DNA of 50,565 nt from JAUWOY01 sp034431315. Its GTDB lineage: Bacteria; Chloroflexota; Anaerolineae; VGOG01. Every line of letters starts with the position of its first letter. Within the stretch, counting starts at the first letter, position 1. The stretch lies in assembly GCA_034431315.1 (NCBI GenBank), contig DAOUDK010000118.1, positions 1 to 50,565 on the forward strand. The letters are read 5' to 3'. This document shows positions 41,218-49,025 of this stretch, one piece after another. The notes below the pieces were generated by a model. The model saw only the letters and a program-made list of their open reading frames with translations, made no database searches and was not told the DNA's origin. A program made the translations under genes and the position numbers.

Positions 41218-44079
41218 TCACAATTTCACGCCTCCGTGTTCTAAAGCCGCCAACACCCTCTTCGGCGTGGCCGGCAGGCTGTAGATGCGGACACCAGTGG
41301 CGTTGTAGATGGCGTTGATGATGGCTGGCGCGGTGGGAATAGAGGGTATCTCCCCTATCCCCTTGGCTCCGAACGGCCCTGCGGACGACTTGTCCTCCAC
41401 GATAATGGGCACGATCTCCGGGGTGCGCTCAATGGAGGGTATTTTGTACTTGGCCAGGGAAGTGCTCCTGGGAACGCCCCCTTCCATCACGAACTCCTCC
41501 TGCAAGGCGAGACCCAGGCCCATCACCACCCCACCTTCGATCTGGCCGGCCACAGCCAAAGGATTGAGAGCCCTCCCCACGTCGTGGGCCGCGATGACCT
41601 TGAGCACCTCCACCTGGCCGGTGTTGGTGTCCACCTCCACCAGGGCGGCCTGGGTGGCATAGCCGAAGGCGAAGTGCATGTCGCCGACCTCGCCCAGGGG
41701 GACGGTCTCAGGGGCCTCGTAAACAACCGAGGCCCGCACTTCGCGCCCCTCCCTTTTGGCGAGGGCCACAGCCTCGGCTAGAGAGATGGATTTCTCAGCG
41801 AGGGAAGTCTCTCTATTTGCTACAGAGGGGCCGTTTGCTACAGAGGGGCGTCCTCGCCCCGTTTTGTGCCGCACCAGACGTGGCGAGGACGCCACTTTGT
41901 AGCGAAAAGCGTGGATGCGTCCATCCTCGAAAACCAGGCTGTCGGGCGGAGCATCCAATTCCTCAGCGGCGACCTGGGCCAAAGTCTCCCGCACTCTCTG
42001 GGCCGCCAGGCGGGCGGCGTTGCCGGTGATGAAGCTCTGGCGTGAGGCGGTGGTGGGGCCGCCGTCGAGGGTCTGATCCGTGTCGGCTACGATGACCTCC
42101 ACCGAATCGTAGGACAGCCCCAGCTCTTCGGCCGCCACCAGGGCCAACACCCCCACCAGCCCCTGCCCCATCTCGGCCGCGCCGGCTCGCACCACGGCCC
42201 GCCCATCGTCGGTAAGCTCCACCTCAGCGCCAGCAGCGTCCGCCGCCCCGCCGCCCAAGCCCACGTTCTTGTAAGCACAAGCAACGCCCCAAGCTCTTTG
42301 GAGTTTCGAGTTCAAGGCTTGACGTTTCACGTTTGACGTTTCACGTTTCTCCATTTCCTCTTCCACTCTGTTTATGGTCTCCAACAGCCCCACGCTTTCC
42401 CTGAGCACCTGGCCCGTCGCCGTGACCGATCCTACCCGCAGGGCGTTTTTCCGCCGTATCTCAAACGGCGAGAGATTGAGCTTCTCCGCCAGGATGTCCA
42501 TCTGGCTCTCCACCGCAAAGGCCGACTGGGGCACGCCAAATCCGCGGAAGGCGCCAGCGGGCACGTTGTTGGTGTAGGCGGCGTAGCAGACGATTTCGAC
42601 GTTGGGCACATCGTAAGGCCCCGTGGCGTGAGTGGCGGCGCGGGTCATCACGTGCTCGCTGAGACTGGCGTAGGCCCCGGCATCGCCGTATATCTCGGCC
42701 TGGACTGCGGTGAGCTTGCCATCGCTGGTGGCCGCCGTCTTCAGGCGGATGGTGGTGGCGTGGCGCTTGGGGTGGACGATCAGCGATTCCTGGCGGGTGA
42801 AGACCAGCTTGACCGGGCGGCCGGTGGCCTGGGCCAGGAGCGCCGCGTGGATCTGGACGGAGATGTCCTCTTTGCCGCCGAAAGCCCCGCCCACCTGGGT
42901 AGCTTTCACCCGCACCTTCTCCTCCGGGATGGCCAGGCTGGCGGCGATCTGGCGGCGGTCGGCGAAGGGAATCTGGGATCCCACATAGACGGTGATCTTC
43001 CCCTCCTCGTCAATCGTAGCCACCCCCGCCTCGGGCTCCATGAAGGCGTGCTCTTGCCTGGGCGTTCGATACTCCCTCTCCACGATGACGTCCGCCTTGG
43101 CGAGAGCCTGCTCCACGTCGCCTTTGCGCACCTGGATGTGCTTGAGGAGGTTGCCACCGTCGTGCACCAGGGGAGCATCAGGAGCCAGCGCCTGCTGGGG
43201 GGAAGTCACCACCGGCAGCGGCTCGTAGTCCACCTCGATCAGCTCCAGCGCCTGAGCAGCAATCTCCTCCGTCTCGGCGGCGACCAGGGCGATGGCGTCG
43301 CCCACGTAGCGCACCTTATCGTAGGCCAGCACCGGCCAATCGGGTATGACGATGCCGTGGTTCTTAGCGCCGGGGACATCCTCGGCGGTGAGGACCGCGG
43401 CCACGCCGGGCAGAGCCTGGGCCCTGCTCGTGTCCACCCGCAGGACACGAGCGTGGGGATACTCGCTGCGCAGCACCCTGGCGTGCAGCATCCCCTCGAA
43501 GTAGAGGTCGGCGGCAAAGATCGCCCGGCCCGTGACCTTAGCCCCGGCGTCGGGACGAGGAACGGGGCGTCCAACAGCAGCCAGCGGGTTTTCCGTCGCC
43601 GGGAGCTGCGGTGGCGTGCCTTCCGCCGCCCCCCGAATCGCCTGAATGATTCGAGTGTAGCCCGTGCAGCGGCAGAGATTGCGTTTAAGCGCGTCCTTGA
43701 TCTCCTCGTCGCTGGGACGGGGATTGGCGTCGAGCAGGGCTTTGGCGGCCATGATCATCCCCGGCGTGCAGAAGCCGCACTGCACCGCCCCGTGCTCGAT
43801 GAAAGCCCGCTGCAGCGGATGCAGTTCGCCGTCTTCTGCTAACCCCTCGACAGTTTCCACCCGTGCTCCGTCGGCGCGGTTGGCCTTGTAGATGCAGGAG
43901 CGCACCGCCTTGCCATCCACGATGACCGTGCAGCTCCCACAGTGTCCCTGGCCGCAGCCGTTCTTGGTCCCCGTGAGGTGCAGTTCGTCCCGCAGCACCT
44001 CAAGCAGGGTGGTTTTGGGGCCGATCTCGACTTGATGGGGGGAGCCATTGACGTAGAGGGAGATCATTTGTTTTTGCAT
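41218..44079 (-). CDS. Molybdenum hydroxylase, fused 2Fe-2S and molybdopterin subunits (xanthine dehydrogenase/aldehyde oxidoreductase family)
   Basis: A 953-residue single-chain enzyme like Desulfovibrio aldehyde oxidoreductase Mop. The plant-type 2Fe-2S cluster uses Cys42, 47, 50 and 62; the helical 2Fe-2S uses Cys101, 104, 136 and 138. The rest is the molybdopterin part: AYDKVRYVGDAIA, QVGGAFGGKED, PAGAFRGFGVPQ, a GGGAADAAGAEVEL strand, EMGQGLVGVLALVAAEELG, and KGIGEIPSIPTAPAIINAI with the catalytic Glu near the C-terminus. No FAD subunit is seen. Two insertions not seen in relatives I know are in frame: a word-repeat tract (42296-42350) and a palindromic element (41800-41905). The substrate (purine or aldehyde) is open. 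Confidence 0.88.
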   Translation of the reverse strand: MQKQMISLYVNGSPHQVEIGPKTTLLEVLRDELHLTGTKNGCGQGHCGSCTVIVDGKAVRSCIYKANRADGARVETVEGLAEDGELHPLQRAFIEHGAVQCGFCTPGMIMAAKALLDANPRPSDEEIKDALKRNLCRCTGYTRIIQAIRGAAEGTPPQLPATENPLAAVGRPVPRPDAGAKVTGRAIFAADLYFEGMLHARVLRSEYPHARVLRVDTSRAQALPGVAAVLTAEDVPGAKNHGIVIPDWPVLAYDKVRYVGDAIALVAAETEEIAAQALELIEVDYEPLPVVTSPQQALAPDAPLVHDGGNLLKHIQVRKGDVEQALAKADVIVEREYRTPRQEHAFMEPEAGVATIDEEGKITVYVGSQIPFADRRQIAASLAIPEEKVRVKATQVGGAFGGKEDISVQIHAALLAQATGRPVKLVFTRQESLIVHPKRHATTIRLKTAATSDGKLTAVQAEIYGDAGAYASLSEHVMTRAATHATGPYDVPNVEIVCYAAYTNNVPAGAFRGFGVPQSAFAVESQMDILAEKLNLSPFEIRRKNALRVGSVTATGQVLRESVGLLETINRVEEEMEKRETSNVKRQALNSKLQRAWGVACAYKNVGLGGGAADAAGAEVELTDDGRAVVRAGAAEMGQGLVGVLALVAAEELGLSYDSVEVIVADTDQTLDGGPTTASRQSFITGNAARLAAQRVRETLAQVAAEELDAPPDSLVFEDGRIHAFRYKVASSPRLVRHKTGRGRPSVANGPSVANRETSLAEKSISLAEAVALAKREGREVRASVVYEAPETVPLGEVGDMHFAFGYATQAALVEVDTNTGQVEVLKVIAAHDVGRALNPLAVAGQIEGGVVMGLGLALQEEFVMEGGVPRSTSLAKYKIPSIERTPEIVPIIVEDKSSAGPFGAKGIGEIPSIPTAPAIINAIYNATGVRIYSLPATPKRVLAALEHGGVKL
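41848..41893. repeat. Inverted-repeat element inside the hydroxylase reading frame
   Basis: ggcgtcctcgcc (41848-41859) pairs perfectly with ggcgaggacgcc (41882-41893). Next to it gctacagaggggc occurs twice (around 41819-41848). The encoded peptide (GRGRPSVANGPSVANRE) is low-complexity, which marks an insertion tolerated in a loop. Confidence 0.6.
42296..42350. repeat. Word repeat inside the hydroxylase reading frame
   Basis: tgacgtttcacgtt occurs twice in tandem (42320-42333, 42334-42347), next to a gagtttcgagttcaagg word. This is the same style of repeat found in intergenic spacers of this window. In the protein it reads RETSNVKRQALNSKLQ. Confidence 0.65.
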
Positions 44080-44116
44080 TGATCAATCCGTTTCCTGCTG
44101 AATAGAATAGCAAAGG

Positions 44117-44140
44117 CCCTGCCCGTCTCGGCTGCAGGGC
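44117..44140 (-). terminator. Hairpin terminator downstream of the 44245-46202 genes
   Basis: gccctgc and gcagggc (44117-44123 and 44134-44140) pair around a 10-nt loop, followed on the minus strand by ctttgctattct. It separates the defence-like genes from the hydroxylase gene. The U-tract is weak. Confidence 0.5.
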
Positions 44141-44244
44141 TTCAAGGCGGTTTAGTTCAATTGCAATTGACGCAAGTGGCTTTTTCTCTTTCATCCCTCT
44201 GCAAATCACGCGTCAAAAACACGCCTGGGGAAGATCGCTATCCC

Positions 44245-44700
44245 CTACGATCCCAGACCTCCCACTCTCAAATACCGCTTCCCATGCGTCGTCTCATCCA
44301 TGTGCCAGCGGCTGGTGGGGAAGGCGGAGTGCAGGGGGATGCGTTCTCGGCCACGCACTAACTCCACTATGCGCGGCAGTTCTCGCTCCGTCAGGTTGGC
44401 GTTGCGCAGAACGAAAACAACCCAGGCGCGAGGGTTCTGCGACAGGCGCAAGACCATTAGCTCGCGAAGGCGCTGCAACACGGCTTCGCGTTCCTCGGGC
44501 AGTACGTAGAACAGCAGGTCGTCCAGGCCCTCCACGACCAGGGGAAAATCGAGGCGCGTTCTGGCCTGAAGCTGGGCCAGGAAGTCCAGCACTTTGAGCC
44601 GTGGTGCCTGGGCGAAGGCCCGGGCGTTGCGAGGGATCATAAATTGCAGGGCGTCCTCGAAAGCGGGACGCGAGGTCACATAGATGTCAGGGATTTCCAT
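44245..44700 (-). CDS. Unknown protein in a defence-like operon
   Basis: A 151-residue protein starting 14 bp after the preceding stop, so co-transcribed with it. A hydrophobic strand ending in acidic residues (FPLVVEGLDDLLF, ~52-64) looks like a Walker B strand, and a second strand (AWVVFVLRNANL) follows at the distance of a sensor strand, but there is no Walker A. This resembles the degenerate plan of the BrxF-like protein at 4870, without clear sequence identity. The C-terminus (HMDETTHGKRYLRVGG) is short and basic. I cannot assign a family; a partner or regulatory role for the two upstream genes is a guess from position. Confidence 0.55.
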   Translation of the reverse strand: MEIPDIYVTSRPAFEDALQFMIPRNARAFAQAPRLKVLDFLAQLQARTRLDFPLVVEGLDDLLFYVLPEEREAVLQRLRELMVLRLSQNPRAWVVFVLRNANLTERELPRIVELVRGRERIPLHSAFPTSRWHMDETTHGKRYLRVGGLGS

Positions 44701-44714
44701 GCTAACGTCCTCAA

Positions 44715-46202
44715 TTATGTGATGGGTCCAAGTGCTCTGCCCATCACGGCAAGAACGGTCTTGTATAAAGCTTCCGCCAGTCGCTGACAGCCGCGTGGGG
44801 TATAGTCGTATAGCAGAACGCGAAGATGACGCAAGTCAAAAGGAACATCCTCCACAGATTGGGCCAGGAAGATAACGTCCTTGCCAACGGTATGGCAAAT
44901 ACCCACTTCATAAAACACATTGGGGTTCTTACCCGTAAGCTCCGCGATGACGAAACGGGCCCGGTTGATACCCGCCCAAATATCCTCAATGATAACATTG
45001 ACGCCGAAGATGTCATCGGCTCTCACGCAGCGCAAGCCTGCACGTTCGACGGTCGGCTTGACGAAATCCTGGTATACAGCCTCCAGGCTCTCAGACCCAA
45101 AAGGCATCAAGACAAAGCACAGATCATCTTCTACCTGAAAGTCCAGCCCACTGAAGATAGGATTAAAGAGAATGTGGGGCTCCCACTCGGTTGGCTTCAA
45201 TGTCTTATCCAACGCTTCTTTGGGCAACTGGGTGATGGTGGACAATTCACGGGAGTTCATGAGGGTGATGAAAGGGTCGCGTCCTGGTGACGCGCCTACC
45301 TGGCGGGAGCATTTGAAGGTGCGCAAGGGATCAGGCACAGAGTCCTTGCCGGCGAAGATCGACTTGAGGAGCGCTTTGGCCGCGTCCAGGGTGGACTCTT
45401 CCGAGGCGAAGAAGTAGGCTTCTACCTGCCACATCCCTTCAGCCTTGCCCAGGTTGAGGCGTTCCAGGTTCTTTTCCAGTAGTTCCATGCAGTGCTGTGC
45501 CTCGCGGTCTGTCCGCTCAAGGGTGGTGCCCGGGGCGATTTGTATGTGTTTCTTGACTAGCGCCGAGACGTAATTGATTTGCTCCAGGCTCTGTTGGACT
45601 ATGTGCACGATGATCGCCTCGTCCACCGGTCGCGCTAGGACGAAGTAGCCCCATTTTTCACCATATAGGCCCCGCAGCAGCCGCGCGATCTGCTGCACAC
45701 CGCCCTTGGCTGGGGACGGGACTTTGTCTGTGCCAGTCGGACGCCTGGCCTTAAGTGTCGGCACGCCAGTCAGGCGACCCGTGTGGTTGAAGAGACTGGT
45801 GCTCCGCAGAGACGATCCGAGCTTTTCCACAGGGACTTCGTCCAGCTCGATCGCGGGAAACGTGCCCCGCAGAGTCATGGTCAAGAGGCCCTGGGTCTGG
45901 CTGTCCTGGAGTCCCATGTAGACGCTGACCCCATCCCGCTGCCCCAAGATAAGGTAAGCGAAGGTGAGCCCCCGGCCGTAGTAGCCGATGACCAGGTCCT
46001 CCATGTACGGTTCGAAGCCTGTTCCCCCCTCCTCTTCCCACAAGCGGGCCAAGCCAAGCACTCTGACCCACTGAGTAGCGTCTAGTTGCCCCCAGATGGG
46101 AGTCACTGGCGGCTGGACGCCAACTAAATGGCGACGTTCGAGGGTTTCGATTTGCCGTTGGCTATCGAAAACCTGGATATCACCTTGAACACTGCTTTGC
46201 AT
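44715..46202 (-). CDS. HerA-type N-terminal domain fused to a TIR/nucleoside-deoxyribosyltransferase-like domain
   Basis: A 495-residue two-domain protein starting at 46202 behind AAGGGAG. Residues ~20-300 resemble the leader domain that precedes the motor in HerA/DUF87 ATPases of defence loci (FEPYMEDLVIGYYGRGLTF, RLTGVPTLKARR, RLLRGLYGEKWGYFVLARPV), but no Walker motifs or ATPase core follow. Residues ~360-480 instead form a TIR/NDT-like Rossmann domain: CFVLMPFG (362-369), RADDIFG, IWAGINRARFVIAELTGKNPNVFYEVG (to 434), then VPFDLRHLRVLLYD. Such domains often cleave NAD or nucleotides in immunity. The gene lies 204 bp after the methyltransferase end. The domain swap suggests an effector that docks where a HerA protein would. 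Confidence 0.65.
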   Translation of the reverse strand: MQSSVQGDIQVFDSQRQIETLERRHLVGVQPPVTPIWGQLDATQWVRVLGLARLWEEEGGTGFEPYMEDLVIGYYGRGLTFAYLILGQRDGVSVYMGLQDSQTQGLLTMTLRGTFPAIELDEVPVEKLGSSLRSTSLFNHTGRLTGVPTLKARRPTGTDKVPSPAKGGVQQIARLLRGLYGEKWGYFVLARPVDEAIIVHIVQQSLEQINYVSALVKKHIQIAPGTTLERTDREAQHCMELLEKNLERLNLGKAEGMWQVEAYFFASEESTLDAAKALLKSIFAGKDSVPDPLRTFKCSRQVGASPGRDPFITLMNSRELSTITQLPKEALDKTLKPTEWEPHILFNPIFSGLDFQVEDDLCFVLMPFGSESLEAVYQDFVKPTVERAGLRCVRADDIFGVNVIIEDIWAGINRARFVIAELTGKNPNVFYEVGICHTVGKDVIFLAQSVEDVPFDLRHLRVLLYDYTPRGCQRLAEALYKTVLAVMGRALGPIT

Positions 46203-46406
46203 TGGTTGACTCCCTTCACCGTTCTGAATTTCAGCCTACGGACCATGTTCTCAAACTGTGGAAGTGAATGTGGACATTCGGCTCGTCGAAGGTGCATGCC
46301 ACGATACCCACTTGGCCTTTCGTGAACGAGGTATCGGTGCGCTACTATGGCTGATCTCAGCCTCTCGATCGTCCAAGTTGTCCGTTAGGTCATCCCTCCG
46401 CCTCTC

Positions 46407-46625
46407 CTATTGTTCCCAGCCAGGTAGCCTCCTTTGCTTCGCCTCTCCTTCGGCCACATCTCTCCCCAGCCGCTCCAACGTCCGCCGCACTTTCTTGTAG
46501 GTCTCGTCGCCGGTGCGCTTGAATAGGGCCGATGCCAGGCTCTGACCACACTGGAGCAGGTCGTTCCAGTCGCGGTTGGACGGCAGATCTGGCACGTTGC
46601 GGCGGGGGTAGACCTTGCCTTTCTT
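46407..46625 (-). CDS. DNA methyltransferase, 3' exon (after group II intron)
   Basis: The 72-codon tail from the predicted intron 3' end (46626/46625) to TGA/TAG at 46407. It begins in codon phase AAG AAA GGC, encoding KKGKVYPRRNVPDLPSNRDW and a helical C-terminus (SLASALFKRTGDETYKKVRR). It has no start or ribosome site of its own. Joined to the 5' exon it would give one 546-residue frame. That it is the methyltransferase C-terminus is inferred from phase and position. Confidence 0.55.
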   Translation of the reverse strand, partial: KKGKVYPRRNVPDLPSNRDWNDLLQCGQSLASALFKRTGDETYKKVRRTLERLGRDVAEGEAKQRRLPGWEQ

Positions 46626-46666
46626 GTCGGGTAGCAGGGCGGCGTTACCGCCGCCCCGCCCCCTAA

Positions 46667-46700
46667 GAACCGTGCATGAAAGTCTCCCTTCACACGGCTC
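46667..46700 (-). ncRNA. Group II intron domain V
   Basis: A 34-nt hairpin with stems GAGCCGTGTG/ and /CACGGTTC and the two-base bulge typical of the catalytic domain. Its intactness suggests the ribozyme could still be active. Confidence 0.9.
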
Positions 46701-46707
46701 AAGCCTT

Positions 46708-48525
46708 TCAAACGCCCCTTGCGGGACGCGGTTTCGCAACGGTTATACCCTGACTATGGACTTGTCTGTGGCAGTTTGAGTGGAGAAGCACTCGGTTATC
46801 TGCTTCCTCGCCGCCGCCTTGCGTTCGCTTCACGATGTGGTGATTGTGCCACTTGGTTAGTTCGGTGAGCTTTTGGTTGCAGACGGGGCAGATGCCGTTT
46901 TGCTCTCTCCACAAGTACAGCAGCTTGCGTCTCCCCTTTAGGGTGTTTGCCATTTTCACGCCGAGGCGTTCTTCGAAGTAGATTTCCCATCGAGGGTCGT
47001 AGGGGTTGGCTTGCCCTTTGATTTTGATGTGCCGTTTGATTGGCATTTTGGCTGCTGTGAATAGCCGAACCTCCTGAGTCTCCCCTTTGGGCTTTGCTAT
47101 CTCGCCGTAGAATACCCAATGTTGGGTGCCAACAGTTTTGAAGTACTTGTTTCTTACCCATCGAGCACCTTTGTTGGAATGCCTTCTTCTGGCCCATTGC
47201 CACACCGTTCTGAAGATAGCGTAGTCTACTCTTTGAAAGATTTTCTTGCTGACCACATGTCGGTGATAGCTGGCCCATCCCCGAATTATGGGGTTGAGTT
47301 GTACTATCAAGTGCCCTGGTGTGGCCTGCTTGTTGGCCTTTACGATGGCGCGGACTTTCCCCAGGAATGCTCTCACGTTCCTGCGGGATGGCTTGATGAG
47401 CAACTTGCCGTTGTACTTACGTACATTCTGTCCGAGAAAATCAAAGCCGTCCTCGATGAACGTAATGCAGGTCTTCTCTTGCGAGAGTTCCAAGCCTCGC
47501 TCGCTCAAGAATTGCTCCACCAGGGGCTTGACTTCAGCTTCTAGCAGTTCTTTTGTACCGCCCGTAATGATGAAGTCATCTGCATACCTGACCAGGTTGA
47601 CTTTGCAGCTCTGGCCTGTGCGGGTCGTCTTGGGAAACGCTTCCCGCAGCGTCCGTTCTAGTCCATCCAGAGTCATGTTCGCCAACACCGGGGAGATAAT
47701 GCCCCCTTGTGGAGTGCCTTCTTCCGTCGGATGGAGGACATGCCTGTCCATGAACCCGGCCTTCAGCCATTTCTGGAGAATGGTTTTGTCCATCGGGATA
47801 TGTACCAATAACCAGTCGTGGCTGATCCTGTCGAAACATGCTTTGATGTCGCCTTCCAACACCCATTGCGCGGCCTGCTTCTTGGCTAAGACGTTAAAGC
47901 ATTGCTCGATAGCGTCCGCTGTGGCTCGCTGGGTGCGGAACCCGTACGAGTTGAAGTCGGCGGTTGTTTCGGCGATAGGGGCGAGTGCGAGCAGATAGAG
48001 GGCTTGCATCGCCCGATCCTTCATCGTCGGGATACCGAGAGAGCGCATCTTGCCACTGCTTTTCGGAATGTACACCCGCTGCAACGGTTGGGGGCGGTAG
48101 CCCCGCTGCCTAAGCGTTCGTATGGCCGTTGCTTTCTTCTTCGGAGTGTTCCAGGTTTCCCCGTCTACCCCAGGTGTCCGTTTGCCCTGGTTTCCCGTCA
48201 CTCGTCGTACGGCAAGAGCTCTGCCGCTGAACGAGTGGGTCAGCAGACGTTGAAGGGCTTTCACCTTGCCCCATCTGCCTTCCTGCGTTGCCTTTACGAT
48301 ACGCGCTTGGAGCCGACGCACGTTCTGGTGGACTTTCTGCCAGTCAATGGCGTGCCAGTCTACCACCCTGTGGGTAGCCGCACCAGCAAGTTGTTGCTTT
48401 GCCGTCATCTGCTTTGCTGCCTTAGTCGGTTTGCCAAGTTCTCTCGTAAAGAAAGACCCGTTGGAAGTCTGCCCGCTTTCGCGTGGGGTGATGTTGCTCC
48501 ATGGCTCAACCCCTATCCATCCCAT
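46708..48525 (-). CDS. ltrA: Group II intron reverse transcriptase/maturase with HNH endonuclease
   Basis: A 605-residue intron-encoded protein that reverse-transcribes, helps splice and nicks target DNA. RT blocks run from about residue 100 (VDGETWNTPKKK, YRPQPLQRVYIPKSSGKMR) through the catalytic YADD at 314-317 to ~370; the X/maturase domain spans ~380-480 (NPIIRGWASYHRHVV). The C-terminal HNH (CPVCNQKL, HNHHIVKRTQGG, NCHRQVH) is at ~535-590 with all ligands present. The frame is intact. The start may be 48525 or Met40 at 48408; neither has a strong ribosome site, which is usual inside an intron. It lies in domain IV. Confidence 0.93.
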   Translation of the reverse strand: MGWIGVEPWSNITPRESGQTSNGSFFTRELGKPTKAAKQMTAKQQLAGAATHRVVDWHAIDWQKVHQNVRRLQARIVKATQEGRWGKVKALQRLLTHSFSGRALAVRRVTGNQGKRTPGVDGETWNTPKKKATAIRTLRQRGYRPQPLQRVYIPKSSGKMRSLGIPTMKDRAMQALYLLALAPIAETTADFNSYGFRTQRATADAIEQCFNVLAKKQAAQWVLEGDIKACFDRISHDWLLVHIPMDKTILQKWLKAGFMDRHVLHPTEEGTPQGGIISPVLANMTLDGLERTLREAFPKTTRTGQSCKVNLVRYADDFIITGGTKELLEAEVKPLVEQFLSERGLELSQEKTCITFIEDGFDFLGQNVRKYNGKLLIKPSRRNVRAFLGKVRAIVKANKQATPGHLIVQLNPIIRGWASYHRHVVSKKIFQRVDYAIFRTVWQWARRRHSNKGARWVRNKYFKTVGTQHWVFYGEIAKPKGETQEVRLFTAAKMPIKRHIKIKGQANPYDPRWEIYFEERLGVKMANTLKGRRKLLYLWREQNGICPVCNQKLTELTKWHNHHIVKRTQGGGEEADNRVLLHSNCHRQVHSQGITVAKPRPARGV

Positions 48526-49025
48526 TACAGGATAGCCTTCGCTTTTTCCAACTTCCTCTACCCGCTACACCATCCCCTTTCCTTACGGCCAGGATACCAC
48601 TCGCGTGGGATGCATCGGGCTTACCCAGTTGACAACTGTGGAGATGCGAGCCAGTCCGGTTGGGGCCTATCTCCCGGTGGGGCCTACGGGTGTCGCTGCC
48701 AGCCCGGTGCTACTGTCAGTCCGCCCCACGCACCTTTTTGGTCACGGCCTATCAGCCTCTTTGGCCGTTCCTGCTTTACGAGATGTACAGCCCTTCACAT
48801 GTGTTCAACCCTCTGACCCTTCCCTAGGCCGCACCCGCCTTGAGGCTGGCAGGCTGTGGCCGTTGTCCCAAGAGCTTCGCACCCCTCCGTTACCAGAAAC
48901 GCACGTCTTGGTAGGGACACCTGGACACCACAGGGCCTACTCAGTGTTGGTCACTTTGGTAGTACTCCATCAGCGATCCTTCTTTGGGCCACGATATGTA
49001 CGCATCGTGCCCATCCTGGTCGCAC

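Larger units (their letters stand above)
46626..49025 (-). mobile_element. Group II intron (chloroplast-like class, ~2.4 kb) with HNH-type maturase
   Basis: Minus strand. The 5' end at 49025 reads GTGCGACC, matching the GUGYG rule. Domain V is the 34-nt hairpin at 46667-46700 (GAGCCGTGTG ... GCACGGTTC). Domain VI at 46626-46666 is a GC-rich stem in which A46632 bulges exactly seven bases from an AC end at 46626. A candidate EBS1 (46 kb side, 48737-48743) pairs six of seven bases with the last exon bases (49026-49032), about 285 nt into the intron. It interrupts the methyltransferase gene in codon phase 0. The 5' boundary is the less certain end. Confidence 0.8.

Noticed and set aside
48951..49025. 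Coding continuation of the methyltransferase (ending in GVLPK)
   Set aside because: Residues after the GTC codon at 49028-49026 lie within the predicted intron and look like non-coding sequence.
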